This document shows positions 8,743 to 17,476 of a stretch of 64,000 nucleotides of DNA, in pieces. How positions within the stretch are numbered: the first letter of the stretch is position 1; each line of letters starts with the position of its first letter. A program made the position numbers and the translations under genes. A model generated the notes under the pieces. That model was not told the DNA's origin, did no database searches, and saw only the letters and a list, made by a program, of their open reading frames with translations. Source of the stretch: Oceanobacillus kimchii X50 (GTDB lineage: Bacteria; Bacillota; Bacilli; Bacillales; Amphibacillaceae); contig NZ_CM001792.1 of NCBI RefSeq assembly GCF_000340475.1, forward strand, positions 526,783 to 590,782, read 5' to 3'.

Positions 8743-10566
8743 ATGCAATTAAGAAATGATATTCGCAATATCGCAATTATTGCGCACGTTGACCACGGTA
8801 AAACAACGCTTGTGGATCAACTATTAAAATATTCTGGAACTTTCCGAGACAATGAGCATGTCGATGAACGTGCAATGGACTCTGGAGATATAGAACGTGA
8901 ACGTGGAATTACAATTTTAGCTAAAAATACAGCTGTTAAATATAAAGATACAACGATAAATATTTTAGATACACCTGGGCACGCTGACTTTGGTGGAGAA
9001 GTAGAACGTATCATGAAAATGGTAGATGGTGTTGCCTTAGTAGTAGATGCATATGAAGGTACAATGCCACAAACACGTTTTGTTTTAAAGAAAGCATTGG
9101 AGCAAAAATTAACGCCGATGGTAGTGCTCAATAAAATTGACCGTCCAAATGCACGCCCAGAAGAAGTAGTTGATGAAGTACTTGATCTATTTATTGAATT
9201 AGGTGCCGATGATGAACAATTGGAATTTCCAGTTGTATATGCATCAGCTATTAACGGAACTTCAGGATTAGAGCCGGAAGAACAAGAAGAAACAATGGAT
9301 CCGGTTTTCCAAACGATTTTAGAACATATTCCAGCGCCGGTTGATACGAAAGAGGAGCCTTTACAGTTTCAAGTAACCTTACTAGATTACAATGATTATG
9401 TAGGGAGAATAGGTGTAGGAAGAGTTGTTAGAGGAAGTATAAAAGTTGGCCAACAAGTGGTTGTATTAAAACAAGACGGATCTCAGAAATCATTCCGAGT
9501 TTCTAAGCTGTTTGGATTTATTGGATTAAAACGTATTGAAATCCAAGAAGCTATAGCTGGTGATATCGTTGCACTTTCTGGTATGGAAGATTTAAACGTA
9601 GGAGAAACAGTATGTCCTGTGGAACATCCAGAGGCACTGCCTTGGTTACGTATTGATGAACCAACGTTACAAATGACATTCTTAGTCAATAATAGTCCTT
9701 TTGCCGGTAAAGAAGGAAAATTCATTACTTCTCGCAAAATTGAAGAACGTTTAATGAAACAGTTGGAGACAGATGTAAGCCTACGTGTAGACCCAACGGA
9801 ATCACCAGATGTATGGACGGTATCTGGTCGTGGAGAGTTGCATCTATCTATTTTGATAGAAAACATGCGTCGTGAAGGTTATGAATTACAATTATCCAAG
9901 CCAGAAGTTATCATTCGTGAAATTGATGGTGTGAAATGTGAACCAGTAGAACGCGTACAAGTAGATGTACCAGAAGAGTACACGGGTGCAATTATGGAAT
10001 CGCTAGGTGAACGTAAGGGTGAAATGATTGATATGGTCAATCAAGGAAATGGTCAAGTCCGTATTGAATTTAAAGTTCCTTCTCGTGGATTATTAGGTTA
10101 TACTACTGAATTTATGTCGCAAACTCGTGGATACGGTATTTTAAATCATACATTTGATGCTTATGAGCCACTTATTAAAGGTCAAGTTGGTGGACGTCGT
10201 GAAGGTGTGTTAGTTGCACTGGAAAACGGAAAGGCATCTACTTACGGTATTATGAATTTAGAAGATCGTGGTGTGATTTTTGTATCACCAGGAACAGAAG
10301 TATATGCCGGTATGATCGTCGGAGAACATAATCGTGATAATGACTTAACGGTTAATATAACACGTGAAAAACATTTAACTAATGTTCGTTCAGCTACGAA
10401 AGATCAAACAACAACAATCCGTAAGTCTAGAACTTTATCTTTAGAGGAAGCACTGCAATATTTAAGTGATGATGAGTTTTGTGAAGTAACTCCTGAATCC
10501 ATTCGATTAAGGAAGAAAATCTTAAATAAAAATGAGAGAGAAAAAGCTGCAAAGCGTAAAGCATAA
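8743..10566 (+). CDS. typA: Ribosome-binding GTPase TypA/BipA
   Basis: 607 aa translational GTPase. The G motifs are AHVDHGKTTL (P-loop), RGITI (switch I), DTPGHADFGGEVER (G3), NKIDRP (G4) and SAINGT-type G5. EF-G-like domains II, III and V and the BipA-specific C-terminus follow. TypA binds the ribosome and supports 50S assembly and growth at low temperature or under stress. ATG at 8743 follows GAGGAGCG. A TATAAT at 8693-8698 is the likely -10. A strong terminator closes the gene, so it is monocistronic. Confidence 0.95.
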   Translation: MQLRNDIRNIAIIAHVDHGKTTLVDQLLKYSGTFRDNEHVDERAMDSGDIERERGITILAKNTAVKYKDTTINILDTPGHADFGGEVERIMKMVDGVALVVDAYEGTMPQTRFVLKKALEQKLTPMVVLNKIDRPNARPEEVVDEVLDLFIELGADDEQLEFPVVYASAINGTSGLEPEEQEETMDPVFQTILEHIPAPVDTKEEPLQFQVTLLDYNDYVGRIGVGRVVRGSIKVGQQVVVLKQDGSQKSFRVSKLFGFIGLKRIEIQEAIAGDIVALSGMEDLNVGETVCPVEHPEALPWLRIDEPTLQMTFLVNNSPFAGKEGKFITSRKIEERLMKQLETDVSLRVDPTESPDVWTVSGRGELHLSILIENMRREGYELQLSKPEVIIREIDGVKCEPVERVQVDVPEEYTGAIMESLGERKGEMIDMVNQGNGQVRIEFKVPSRGLLGYTTEFMSQTRGYGILNHTFDAYEPLIKGQVGGRREGVLVALENGKASTYGIMNLEDRGVIFVSPGTEVYAGMIVGEHNRDNDLTVNITREKHLTNVRSATKDQTTTIRKSRTLSLEEALQYLSDDEFCEVTPESIRLRKKILNKNEREKAAKRKA

Positions 10567-10577
10567 TAAAAAATATT

Positions 10578-10620
10578 AAGCTGTCGAATTAGTTTCTATA
10601 CTAGTTCGACAGCTTTTTTT
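10578..10620 (+). terminator. Terminator of typA
   Basis: A 15-bp stem beginning AAGCTGTCGAA and ending TTCGACAGCTT (10578-10592 with 10601-10615, one G-T pair), followed by a run of T. Confidence 0.93.
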
Positions 10621-10650
10621 TACAAGACAAGAAACAGTCATGGTCCATGT

Positions 10651-10693
10651 GAACCGCTTCAGAGATATACTCCGCCATTCTCACGGGCGCTTA
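10651..10693. repeat. Core fragment of the dispersed intergenic repeat
   Basis: AACCGCTTCAGAGATATAC then TCCGCC matches the internal block of the two full repeat copies at 4663-4882 and 18755-18953. Terminal inverted repeats are not seen here, so this looks like a decayed or partial copy. Confidence 0.55.
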
Positions 10694-10735
10694 CACTTTT
10701 GCTCATAATTTAAAGAAATAAAATTGTAATAAGGG

Positions 10736-10761
10736 GTTTTTTTCTAGAGTAAAATGGGTAA
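10736..10761 (+). promoter_or_regulatory. Candidate SigB promoter for the sugar-dehydrogenase lipoprotein
   Basis: GTTTTT (10736-10741), 14-bp spacer, GGGTAA (10756-10761). This matches the Bacillus SigB consensus GTTTWW-N12-15-GGGWAW at every position. It lies about 70 bp before the start codon at 10834. Confidence 0.65.
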
Positions 10762-10833
10762 ACAATTTAGTAGTAGTTTTTTCAGTCACCATGAACCTTA
10801 CTGTTGGAAATCTTATTTTATAAGGAGGATATA

Positions 10834-11898
10834 ATGCGTATTATATACGGTCTCTTATTCTGCATCTTATTTATAACTGGATGTGCCGAACAATCCAATC
10901 CATCACCGGAAGAATCTTCAGATGCCACAACTTCGAGTAATGAGCAACAAGTCGTTGCATCTCAATTACAAACCCCTTGGGCTATTGAGCAAGTAGACGA
11001 AACGATTTATTTAACTGAACGTCCTGGTAATATAGTCGAGATCTCAGATAATGGCGAGTTAACAAGAAAGCCGGTAGAATTTATGGATGATTTAGCAGGA
11101 GAACCGGAATCTGGACTTTTAGGTATCGCATTCCCAAATGATTTTACAACTTCTAATAGAGCCTATATTTATTACTCCTATCGTAACAATAACGGTAATT
11201 TTCAACGAATTACGACTATCTCAGAACAAGGAGAATCATGGGTAGAAGAAGAAATATTGCTAGATGAAATTCCAGGTGGTACATATCATCATGGTGGAAG
11301 AATTCAGTTTGGACCAGATAATCTTTTATATATTACCGTTGGTGATGCTTCAGAACCAGAATTAGCACAAAATCTAGACAGCTTAGCAGGTAAAATTTTA
11401 CGGATGAATCCGGACGGTTCCATACCAGAAAATAATCCATTTGATAATTCCTATGTGTATAGCTATGGACATCGAAATCCGCAAGGCCTGGCTTGGGATG
11501 AAAAAGGAGAATTATATGCTACAGAACATGGTAATAGTGCGTTAGATGAAATTAATTTAATAGAACCTGGAAGCAATTTTGGATGGCCTGTTATTGAAGG
11601 AGATGAAACAGGGGAAAATATGGTAAGTCCCATTATTCATTCTGGCGAAGATACATGGGCTCCATCAGGAATGGAATTTGCTAATGATGTACTCTATTTT
11701 TCTACATTAAGGGGCGAAAGTGTCAAGTCGTATAATCCTGGTGATAATGAAGTAGAAACAATATTAGAAGATGAAGGAAGAATTCGAGATGTTAAATATG
11801 GAAATAATGGATTATATATAATCACAAATAACACAGATGGCAGAAGCGATCCATCAGATAATGATGATCGGTTATTATGGATTCCATTGGAAGAGTAG
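10834..11898 (+). CDS. Lipoprotein PQQ-type glucose/sorbosone dehydrogenase family protein
   Basis: 354 aa. A signal peptide with lipobox LFITGC gives a membrane-anchored lipoprotein facing outward. The rest is a six-bladed beta-propeller of the GSDH family: QTPWAIEQV, ESGLLGIAF, YHHGGRIQFGPDNLLYITVGD, YSYGHRNPQGLAWD and ATEHGN. Bacterial relatives oxidise aldose sugars with PQQ, but whether this one binds PQQ or is a catalytically altered propeller cannot be read. ATG at 10834 follows AAGGAGG; an upstream frame start at 10804 lacks a site. The SigB-type promoter ahead suggests induction by general stress. Confidence 0.82.
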   Translation: MRIIYGLLFCILFITGCAEQSNPSPEESSDATTSSNEQQVVASQLQTPWAIEQVDETIYLTERPGNIVEISDNGELTRKPVEFMDDLAGEPESGLLGIAFPNDFTTSNRAYIYYSYRNNNGNFQRITTISEQGESWVEEEILLDEIPGGTYHHGGRIQFGPDNLLYITVGDASEPELAQNLDSLAGKILRMNPDGSIPENNPFDNSYVYSYGHRNPQGLAWDEKGELYATEHGNSALDEINLIEPGSNFGWPVIEGDETGENMVSPIIHSGEDTWAPSGMEFANDVLYFSTLRGESVKSYNPGDNEVETILEDEGRIRDVKYGNNGLYIITNNTDGRSDPSDNDDRLLWIPLEE

Positions 11899-11974
11899 TT
11901 TAGAATTCAATGATTCGTATCTTATAATTAAATAACCTATAGTATAATAAGGAATTTTAAAGGGGGAAGAAAAA

Positions 11975-12769
11975 TTGGAACTTGATAGTAGAAAAAGAAT
12001 GCATTTGCTAGAGCAAGCTTTAAATTATACACGTGTAGGAATAATCGTTACTGATCCTTCTATCGAGGATAATCCAATAATCATTGCTAATAAGGGGTTT
12101 TTAGAGCTAACTGGTTATGAAGAAAACGAAATAATTGGAAAGAATTGCAGATTCTTACAAGGTAAAGATACAGATGAACGTAGTATTCAATTGCTTCGAA
12201 AAGCAATACACAATAAAGAGTCGATCACCATTCAACTATATAATTATAAGAAAGATGGAACGGGTTTTTGGAATGAATTATCTATTGATCATATGTGGAA
12301 TGAGCAAGAAAAGAAGTACTTCTTTGTAGGTGTTCAAAAAGATATTACTAATGAAAAGCAAAATGAGTTACTGTATGAGAAGAGTTTAAAAGAGATTGAA
12401 AAAATATCTACACCAATTGTTCCGATTATGAAGGATGTGTCTATTCTTCCGCTAATTGGAACCATGAATGACACGAGAATAGAAGCTCTAATAACTTCTC
12501 TCTCGGATTACTTAGAGAGTTCCGATCAACAATATTTAATTATTGATTTATCTGGTTTGTTTGAAATGGATACATATACGGTTTCTCGATTCTTGAAAAT
12601 TCATCAATTTGTATCGATGATGGGAAAAGACTTACTTGTAGCAGGAATTCGACCAGATATGGCGATGAAGACTCTATCGATTCAAGATACTTGGAGTGGC
12701 ATGCAAACATTTAAAGATGTAAAAATGGCAGTCGAATTCATAAAACAAAAAGAATTAAATGCTAAATAA
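11975..12769 (+). CDS. ytvA: Blue-light photoreceptor YtvA (LOV-STAS)
   Basis: 264 aa. An N-terminal LOV domain has the flavin-photoadduct motif GKNCRFLQG with reactive Cys58, followed by RNKxS-like contacts and a linker helix. A C-terminal STAS domain follows (about 150-258, VPIMKDVSILPLIGTMND onward). In Bacillus, YtvA joins the RsbR/RsbS stressosome and turns on SigB in blue light; the matching rsb-sigB operon is at 50.7 kb here. TTG at 11975 follows AAAGGGGGAAG and gives family length. Terminator directly after. Monocistronic, with TATAAT-like boxes upstream. Confidence 0.92.
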   Translation: MELDSRKRMHLLEQALNYTRVGIIVTDPSIEDNPIIIANKGFLELTGYEENEIIGKNCRFLQGKDTDERSIQLLRKAIHNKESITIQLYNYKKDGTGFWNELSIDHMWNEQEKKYFFVGVQKDITNEKQNELLYEKSLKEIEKISTPIVPIMKDVSILPLIGTMNDTRIEALITSLSDYLESSDQQYLIIDLSGLFEMDTYTVSRFLKIHQFVSMMGKDLLVAGIRPDMAMKTLSIQDTWSGMQTFKDVKMAVEFIKQKELNAK

Positions 12770-12779
12770 TAGAGGAATC

Positions 12780-12812
12780 ACCGAATGGAATTGTAATTTC
12801 ATTCGGTTTTTC
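12780..12812 (+). terminator. Terminator of ytvA
   Basis: 12-bp stem ACCGAATGGAAT/ATTTCATTCGGT (one G-T pair) around a TGTA loop, followed by TTTT. Confidence 0.9.
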
Positions 12813-12819
12813 AATTAAA

Positions 12820-12833
12820 TGAAAGCATTTGCA
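12820..12833 (+). promoter_or_regulatory. cre site (CcpA) of the trehalose operon
   Basis: TGAAAGCATTTGCA differs from the consensus TGWAARCGYTWNCW at one position. It overlaps the -35 region of the tre promoter, where CcpA binding would block transcription when glucose is present. Confidence 0.75.
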
Positions 12834-12857
12834 AAATATGTATATACAAGTTATACT
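12829..12857 (+). promoter_or_regulatory. SigA promoter of treP-treA-treR
   Basis: TTGCAA (12829-12834), 17-bp spacer, TATACT (12852-12857). The spacer holds the first TreR-like operator and the -35 overlaps the cre site. Confidence 0.75.
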
Positions 12858-12888
12858 GTTAACAAACAATATACTTGTATATACAAGT
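12836..12888 (+). promoter_or_regulatory. Two TreR-like operators
   Basis: ACTTGTATATACAAGT at 12873-12888 is a perfect palindrome. ATATGTATATACAAGT at 12836-12851 matches it in 14 of 16 positions and lies in the promoter spacer. TTGTATATACAA is the core I recall for B. subtilis TreR operators. Confidence 0.75.
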
Positions 12889-12917
12889 TTGCGATATGAA
12901 AAAAGGAGGGGAATTCC

Positions 12918-14846
12918 TTGGAGGAAGCAATTAGACAAGTAGTTTTAGCGCCAATGAATGGAAAGCAAATCTCGATAGATAAAGTACCTGATCCTACATT
13001 TTCACAGAAAATGATGGGGGAAGGAGTTGCTATTGAACCGATAGAAGGTGAAGTTGTAGCCCCAGCTGATGGAAAGGTAACACTTACATTTCCTACCAAA
13101 CATGCAATCGGTATAACAACAAATAATGGTTTAGAAATATTAATTCATATTGGATTGGAAACAGTAAATTTAGATGGACAAGGATTTGAAGTTCATGTGT
13201 CAAAAGGAGATCAAGTACAAGCTGGAGATAGACTAGTTAGTTTTGATCTACCGTTTATAAAGGAAAATGCAGCAAGTATCATTACACCTATAATTATTAC
13301 GAATAGTAATCGTGTACATGAATGGAGTTTCTCGGAAGACCAAGAGGTAGAGAAGGGAAAATCCACTCTATTTGAAGTGAAAATGAAAACAATAAACAAT
13401 GGATCTTCTTCAAAAAAAGCACAAAATCAAAAAGATGATTATGCTGAAGAAGCTAAAGCAATCGTGGAAGCGGTAGGTGGTCTTGACAATATTTATGCAG
13501 CAACTCATTGTGTTACAAGACTGCGTTTTGCATTAAAAGATGATGAAGAAGTAGATCAGAAGAAGTTAGATGAGATGGATATTGTCCAAGGAACATTTGT
13601 GACAGGCGGGCAGTATCAAGTTATCATTGGCCAAGGAACTGTAGATAAAATATATAAGTCCATGGTTAATAATGTTGGAATAAAAGAATCCTCTAAAGAA
13701 GAAGTAAAAGCAGCAGGAGGAAAAAAACAAAATGCATTACAGCGTGGTGTAAAAACATTAGCCGATATATTTATCCCGATATTACCTGCGATTGTAACAG
13801 CAGGTCTGTTAATGGGAATAAATAATTTACTTGCAAACGAAGGTGTCTTCTTTGATGCGTCAGTGGTGCAAGTATATCCTTCTTGGGCTGGAATAGCCGA
13901 TATGATTAATATCATTGCTAATACGGCTTTTACCTTTTTACCAGCATTAATTGGATGGTCAGCGGTGAAGCGGTTTGGCGGTAATCCGCTTTTAGGAATT
14001 GTTCTTGGTTTAATATTAGTACATCCAGATTTATTAAATGCACATTCCTATAGTAATGCAGTGAGTAATGGAGATACTATTCCGACTTGGAATTTATTTG
14101 GATTAGAAATTGAAAAAATCGGTTATCAAGGTCAGGTCTTACCGGTTTTAGTAGCTGCTTGGGTATTAGCTAAAATTGAAATATGGTTAAGACGTAAAGT
14201 AATTGATTCATTACAACTACTTGTTGTTGCACCAGTTGCATTATTAATTACTGGGTTTCTTGCATTTACATTAATTGGACCAGTTACGTTTACAATTGGT
14301 GGATGGATAACAGATGGTATCGTAACTATATTTGAAGCAGCTCCAATTATTGGTGGAATGATTTATGGAGCAATTTATGCACCATTGGTAATCACAGGAA
14401 TGCATCACACATTTCTTGCAGTAGATTTACAATTAATAGGTTCAACAGGAACGACATTCTTATGGCCAATATTGGCATTATCTAATATTGCCCAAGGTGC
14501 TGCAGTATTCGCGATGATGTTTGCATTAAAAGATGAAAAATTAAAAGGCCTGGCTGGCACGTCAGGGATTTCTGCTTGGTTAGGAATAACAGAACCAGCT
14601 ATGTTTGGGGTCAACTTGCGCTTTAAGTATCCATTCATTGCAGCAGTATTAGGAACTTCTATAGCAGGGGCTTTTATTACGTTGCAAAATGTTCTTGCTA
14701 CAGGAATAGGAATTGGTGGAATGCCGGCATTTTTATCTATCGTTAATCATACTTGGGGAGCTTTCTTTATCGGGATAGCAATAGTAGTCATTATTCCATT
14801 CTTATTAACGTATTTCATCGCAATAAGAAAAACAACGTACAAGTAA
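12918..14846 (+). CDS. treP: Trehalose PTS permease, fused IIA-IIB-IIC (TreP)
   Basis: 642 aa. Domains in order are: an EIIA-Glc type domain (1-155, active His77 in EILIHIGLETV), an EIIB domain (about 173-255, phospho-Cys198 in ATHCVTRLRF), and an EIIC membrane domain with about ten helices. It imports trehalose as trehalose-6-phosphate using PEP through HPr. B. subtilis TreP, as I remember it, is only IIBC, and IIABC permeases usually carry IIA at the C-terminus, so this order is notable. TTG at 12918 follows AAAAGGAGGGG. First gene of the treP-treA-treR operon; sugar specificity is inferred from those neighbours. Confidence 0.88.
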   Translation: MEEAIRQVVLAPMNGKQISIDKVPDPTFSQKMMGEGVAIEPIEGEVVAPADGKVTLTFPTKHAIGITTNNGLEILIHIGLETVNLDGQGFEVHVSKGDQVQAGDRLVSFDLPFIKENAASIITPIIITNSNRVHEWSFSEDQEVEKGKSTLFEVKMKTINNGSSSKKAQNQKDDYAEEAKAIVEAVGGLDNIYAATHCVTRLRFALKDDEEVDQKKLDEMDIVQGTFVTGGQYQVIIGQGTVDKIYKSMVNNVGIKESSKEEVKAAGGKKQNALQRGVKTLADIFIPILPAIVTAGLLMGINNLLANEGVFFDASVVQVYPSWAGIADMINIIANTAFTFLPALIGWSAVKRFGGNPLLGIVLGLILVHPDLLNAHSYSNAVSNGDTIPTWNLFGLEIEKIGYQGQVLPVLVAAWVLAKIEIWLRRKVIDSLQLLVVAPVALLITGFLAFTLIGPVTFTIGGWITDGIVTIFEAAPIIGGMIYGAIYAPLVITGMHHTFLAVDLQLIGSTGTTFLWPILALSNIAQGAAVFAMMFALKDEKLKGLAGTSGISAWLGITEPAMFGVNLRFKYPFIAAVLGTSIAGAFITLQNVLATGIGIGGMPAFLSIVNHTWGAFFIGIAIVVIIPFLLTYFIAIRKTTYK

Positions 14847-14976
14847 TAAATAAGTCAGTGCCTGCAAAAAAGCAATTCCGTCTGCAATGGAAATCAAACA
14901 GCGCAGCATTCGGAATTTCATACCAAATTCCTTAATTGTGGAAATTGATTCAAATAAGTTTAGGAGTGAATTCAAC

Positions 14977-16638
14977 ATGGCAGAGTCAGCATGGTGGCAA
15001 AAAGCAGTAGTATATCAAATTTATCCAAAGAGTTTTCAAGATACAACAGGAAATGGTATGGGAGATATACAGGGGATAATTTCCAGACTTGATTATATAG
15101 AGAAACTTGGAGTAGATGTCATCTGGTTAACACCTATCTATCAATCCCCACAAAATGATAATGGATATGATATTAGTGATTATTACACGATTGACCCAGC
15201 GTACGGAACGATGAAGGATTTTGAACAACTATTAAAGGAAACACATACACGTGGTATGAAATTAATTATGGATTTAGTCATTAATCATACTTCCACCTCC
15301 CATAAGTGGTTTCAACAAGCAAAATCTTCTAAAGAAAACCCATTTCGAGATTTCTATATTTGGAAAGATCCTGTAGGGGATGCAAAGCCGTCAAATTGGA
15401 AGTCAAAATTTGGTGGATCTGCGTGGGAATTGGATGAAAATACTGGACAATATTATTTGCACTTATTTGATACTTCTCAAGCAGACCTTAATTGGGAAAA
15501 TGAAGAGATGAAAACTAAACTAGTTGATATGATGGGATATTGGGCGGAAAAAGGTATTGATGGATTTCGTTTAGATGTCATTAATCTTATTTCTAAAGAT
15601 CAATCCTTTCCCGATGATGATATAGGAGATGGAAGGCGTTTTTATACAGATGGACCAAAAGTTCATAAGTATTTACATGAAATGAATCAGCGCGTATTTT
15701 CTAAATACAATATGCTTACTGTAGGGGAAATGTCTTCTACTTCATTAGAGGAGTGCATCCGTTATACGAGACCGGAAAGGCAGGAATTAACAATGACATT
15801 CCAATTCCATCATTTGAAAGTAGATTACCCAGGTGGGCAAAAGTGGACGAAAGCTCCTTTTGATTTCTTAGAATTAAAACGAATCTTATCTGAATGGCAA
15901 GTTGGTATGCATGAAGGAAATGGATGGAATGCTCTATTCTGGTGCAACCATGATCAACCAAGGGTAGTATCGCGTTTTGGGGATGACAAGACGTATTGGA
16001 AAGAATCTGCAAAAATGCTTGCATCTACGTTGCATATGATGCAGGGTACTCCTTATATTTATCAAGGAGAAGAAATAGGAATAACGAATCCATATTTTGA
16101 AAATATAGATGAATATAGGGATGTTGAAAGTTTAAATGCGTTTCAAGAAATGAAAGAAGACGGCAAATCATTGTCTGACATTATGGAGATTTTACAACAA
16201 AAATCTCGGGATAACGGCAGAACTCCTATGCAATGGTCTGCAGATAAACATGCTGATTTTACAACAGGGGAACCATGGATAAAACCAGTATCAAATTATA
16301 GTACCATTAATGTAAACAGTGCATTAAAAGATAGTGAATCGATTTTTTATCATTATCAAAAACTCATTAAATTACGTAAAAAGTATGATATTATTACTTA
16401 TGGTGATTATCAGCTATTATTAAAAGACCATCCATCTGTATTTGCTTATGAACGAAAATGGATGAATGAAAAAATAGTAGTTGTGAGTAATTTCTATGAA
16501 GAATCGGTTACGGTCCGTCTCCCTATCGACGAAGGAGATAAAGTCAAAGTCTTGATTTCAAATTATAAAGACGTTAAAGATTCTTTATCTGAATTGCACT
16601 TACGTCCTTATGAATCCATTGTTTATTTTATTAACTAA
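14977..16638 (+). CDS. treA: Trehalose-6-phosphate hydrolase (TreA/TreC)
   Basis: 553 aa, GH13 family. Visible conserved regions are VVYQIYPKSFQDTTGNGMGD near the N-terminus, DLVINHTS, GFRLDVINLISKD (nucleophile Asp), VGEMSS (acid Glu) and WCNHDQPR. It cleaves imported trehalose-6-phosphate into glucose and glucose-6-phosphate in the cytoplasm. The start is ATG 14977, behind AGGAG, which places WWQKAVVYQIYP where the family has it; a frame open from 14887 adds 30 residues with no ribosome site. It lies 130 bp after treP without an evident terminator, and treR follows 12 bp later. Confidence 0.93.
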   Translation: MAESAWWQKAVVYQIYPKSFQDTTGNGMGDIQGIISRLDYIEKLGVDVIWLTPIYQSPQNDNGYDISDYYTIDPAYGTMKDFEQLLKETHTRGMKLIMDLVINHTSTSHKWFQQAKSSKENPFRDFYIWKDPVGDAKPSNWKSKFGGSAWELDENTGQYYLHLFDTSQADLNWENEEMKTKLVDMMGYWAEKGIDGFRLDVINLISKDQSFPDDDIGDGRRFYTDGPKVHKYLHEMNQRVFSKYNMLTVGEMSSTSLEECIRYTRPERQELTMTFQFHHLKVDYPGGQKWTKAPFDFLELKRILSEWQVGMHEGNGWNALFWCNHDQPRVVSRFGDDKTYWKESAKMLASTLHMMQGTPYIYQGEEIGITNPYFENIDEYRDVESLNAFQEMKEDGKSLSDIMEILQQKSRDNGRTPMQWSADKHADFTTGEPWIKPVSNYSTINVNSALKDSESIFYHYQKLIKLRKKYDIITYGDYQLLLKDHPSVFAYERKWMNEKIVVVSNFYEESVTVRLPIDEGDKVKVLISNYKDVKDSLSELHLRPYESIVYFIN

Positions 16639-16650
16639 AGAGGTTTGAAC

Positions 16651-17364
16651 ATGCAGAATAAGTATATATCAATTTATGATGATCTTGTAAAGAAAATAAA
16701 GCAAAATATATGGCCGATTGGTAGTCTCTTACCTTCTGAGAATGAACTAACAACACACTATGAGACATCCAGAGAGACCATTCGCAAAGCGTTAAATTTG
16801 CTCTCTCAAAATGGTTATATTCAGAAAGTAAGAGGAAAAGGATCTGTTGTATTAGATTATGATAAATTTACTTTTCCGGTGTCTGGAATTGAGAGCTTTA
16901 CGGAGCTTATGGATAAATTACAACAAGATAGCTATACCTATGTTCATGAAATAGGGTTTACTCCAACACAGAATAAAATTTACCGTACGCTTAGTCCAGA
17001 TAATCAGGATGCTGTATGGTATGTGCATCGGGTTCGTGAGATAGCAGGAGAGAAAATTATCTTAGATAAAGATTATTTTAATGAAGCTATTATTCCAAAG
17101 CTTTCAGAGAAAATATGCAGTCAATCCATTTATCAGCATATTGAAGAAACGTTGGGATTAAAAATAGGGTTCGCACATAAAGAAGTAACTGTAGAAGAGC
17201 CAACGGAAGAAGATAAGGCTTTATTAGACTTAAAAGGATTTTATAATGTAGTTGTTATTCGAAGTCAAGTGTATTTAAATGATACTACTTTATTTCAATA
17301 CACGGAGTCTCGACATCGCCCAGATAAATTCCGTTTTGTTGACTTTGCTAGACGTACAAAATGA
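16651..17364 (+). CDS. treR: Trehalose operon repressor TreR (GntR/HutC family)
   Basis: 237 aa. N-terminal GntR winged helix (1-70: LLPSENELTTHYETSRETIRKAL) and a C-terminal UTRA effector domain. It represses treP-treA and is released by trehalose-6-phosphate, as known for B. subtilis TreR. ATG at 16651 is placed 7 nt after GAGG; a TTG six bases earlier would touch the ribosome site. It is last in the operon, so it is autoregulated through the two palindromes at 12836-12888. Confidence 0.9.
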   Translation: MQNKYISIYDDLVKKIKQNIWPIGSLLPSENELTTHYETSRETIRKALNLLSQNGYIQKVRGKGSVVLDYDKFTFPVSGIESFTELMDKLQQDSYTYVHEIGFTPTQNKIYRTLSPDNQDAVWYVHRVREIAGEKIILDKDYFNEAIIPKLSEKICSQSIYQHIEETLGLKIGFAHKEVTVEEPTEEDKALLDLKGFYNVVVIRSQVYLNDTTLFQYTESRHRPDKFRFVDFARRTK

Positions 17365-17400
17365 TGCATTACTGACTGTATACTCACGCCATTTAACATA

Positions 17401-17461
17401 AAAACGAACAATATTTTTGGATTTCTGTTGCCCACTTGCCATCCATTTTATTGTTCGTTTT
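17401..17461. terminator. Bidirectional terminator between treR and the DDAH gene
   Basis: Perfect 12-bp inverted repeat AAAACGAACAAT/ATTGTTCGTTTT with a 37-nt loop, A-run on one side and T-run on the other. It serves both converging genes. Confidence 0.8.
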
Positions 17462-17476
17462 TTATATAACTATCCA

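Noticed and set aside
14887..14976. Longer N-terminus for the phosphotrehalase
   Set aside because: No ribosome site ahead of the ATG at 14887, and the family N-terminus starts just before WWQKAVVYQIYP.
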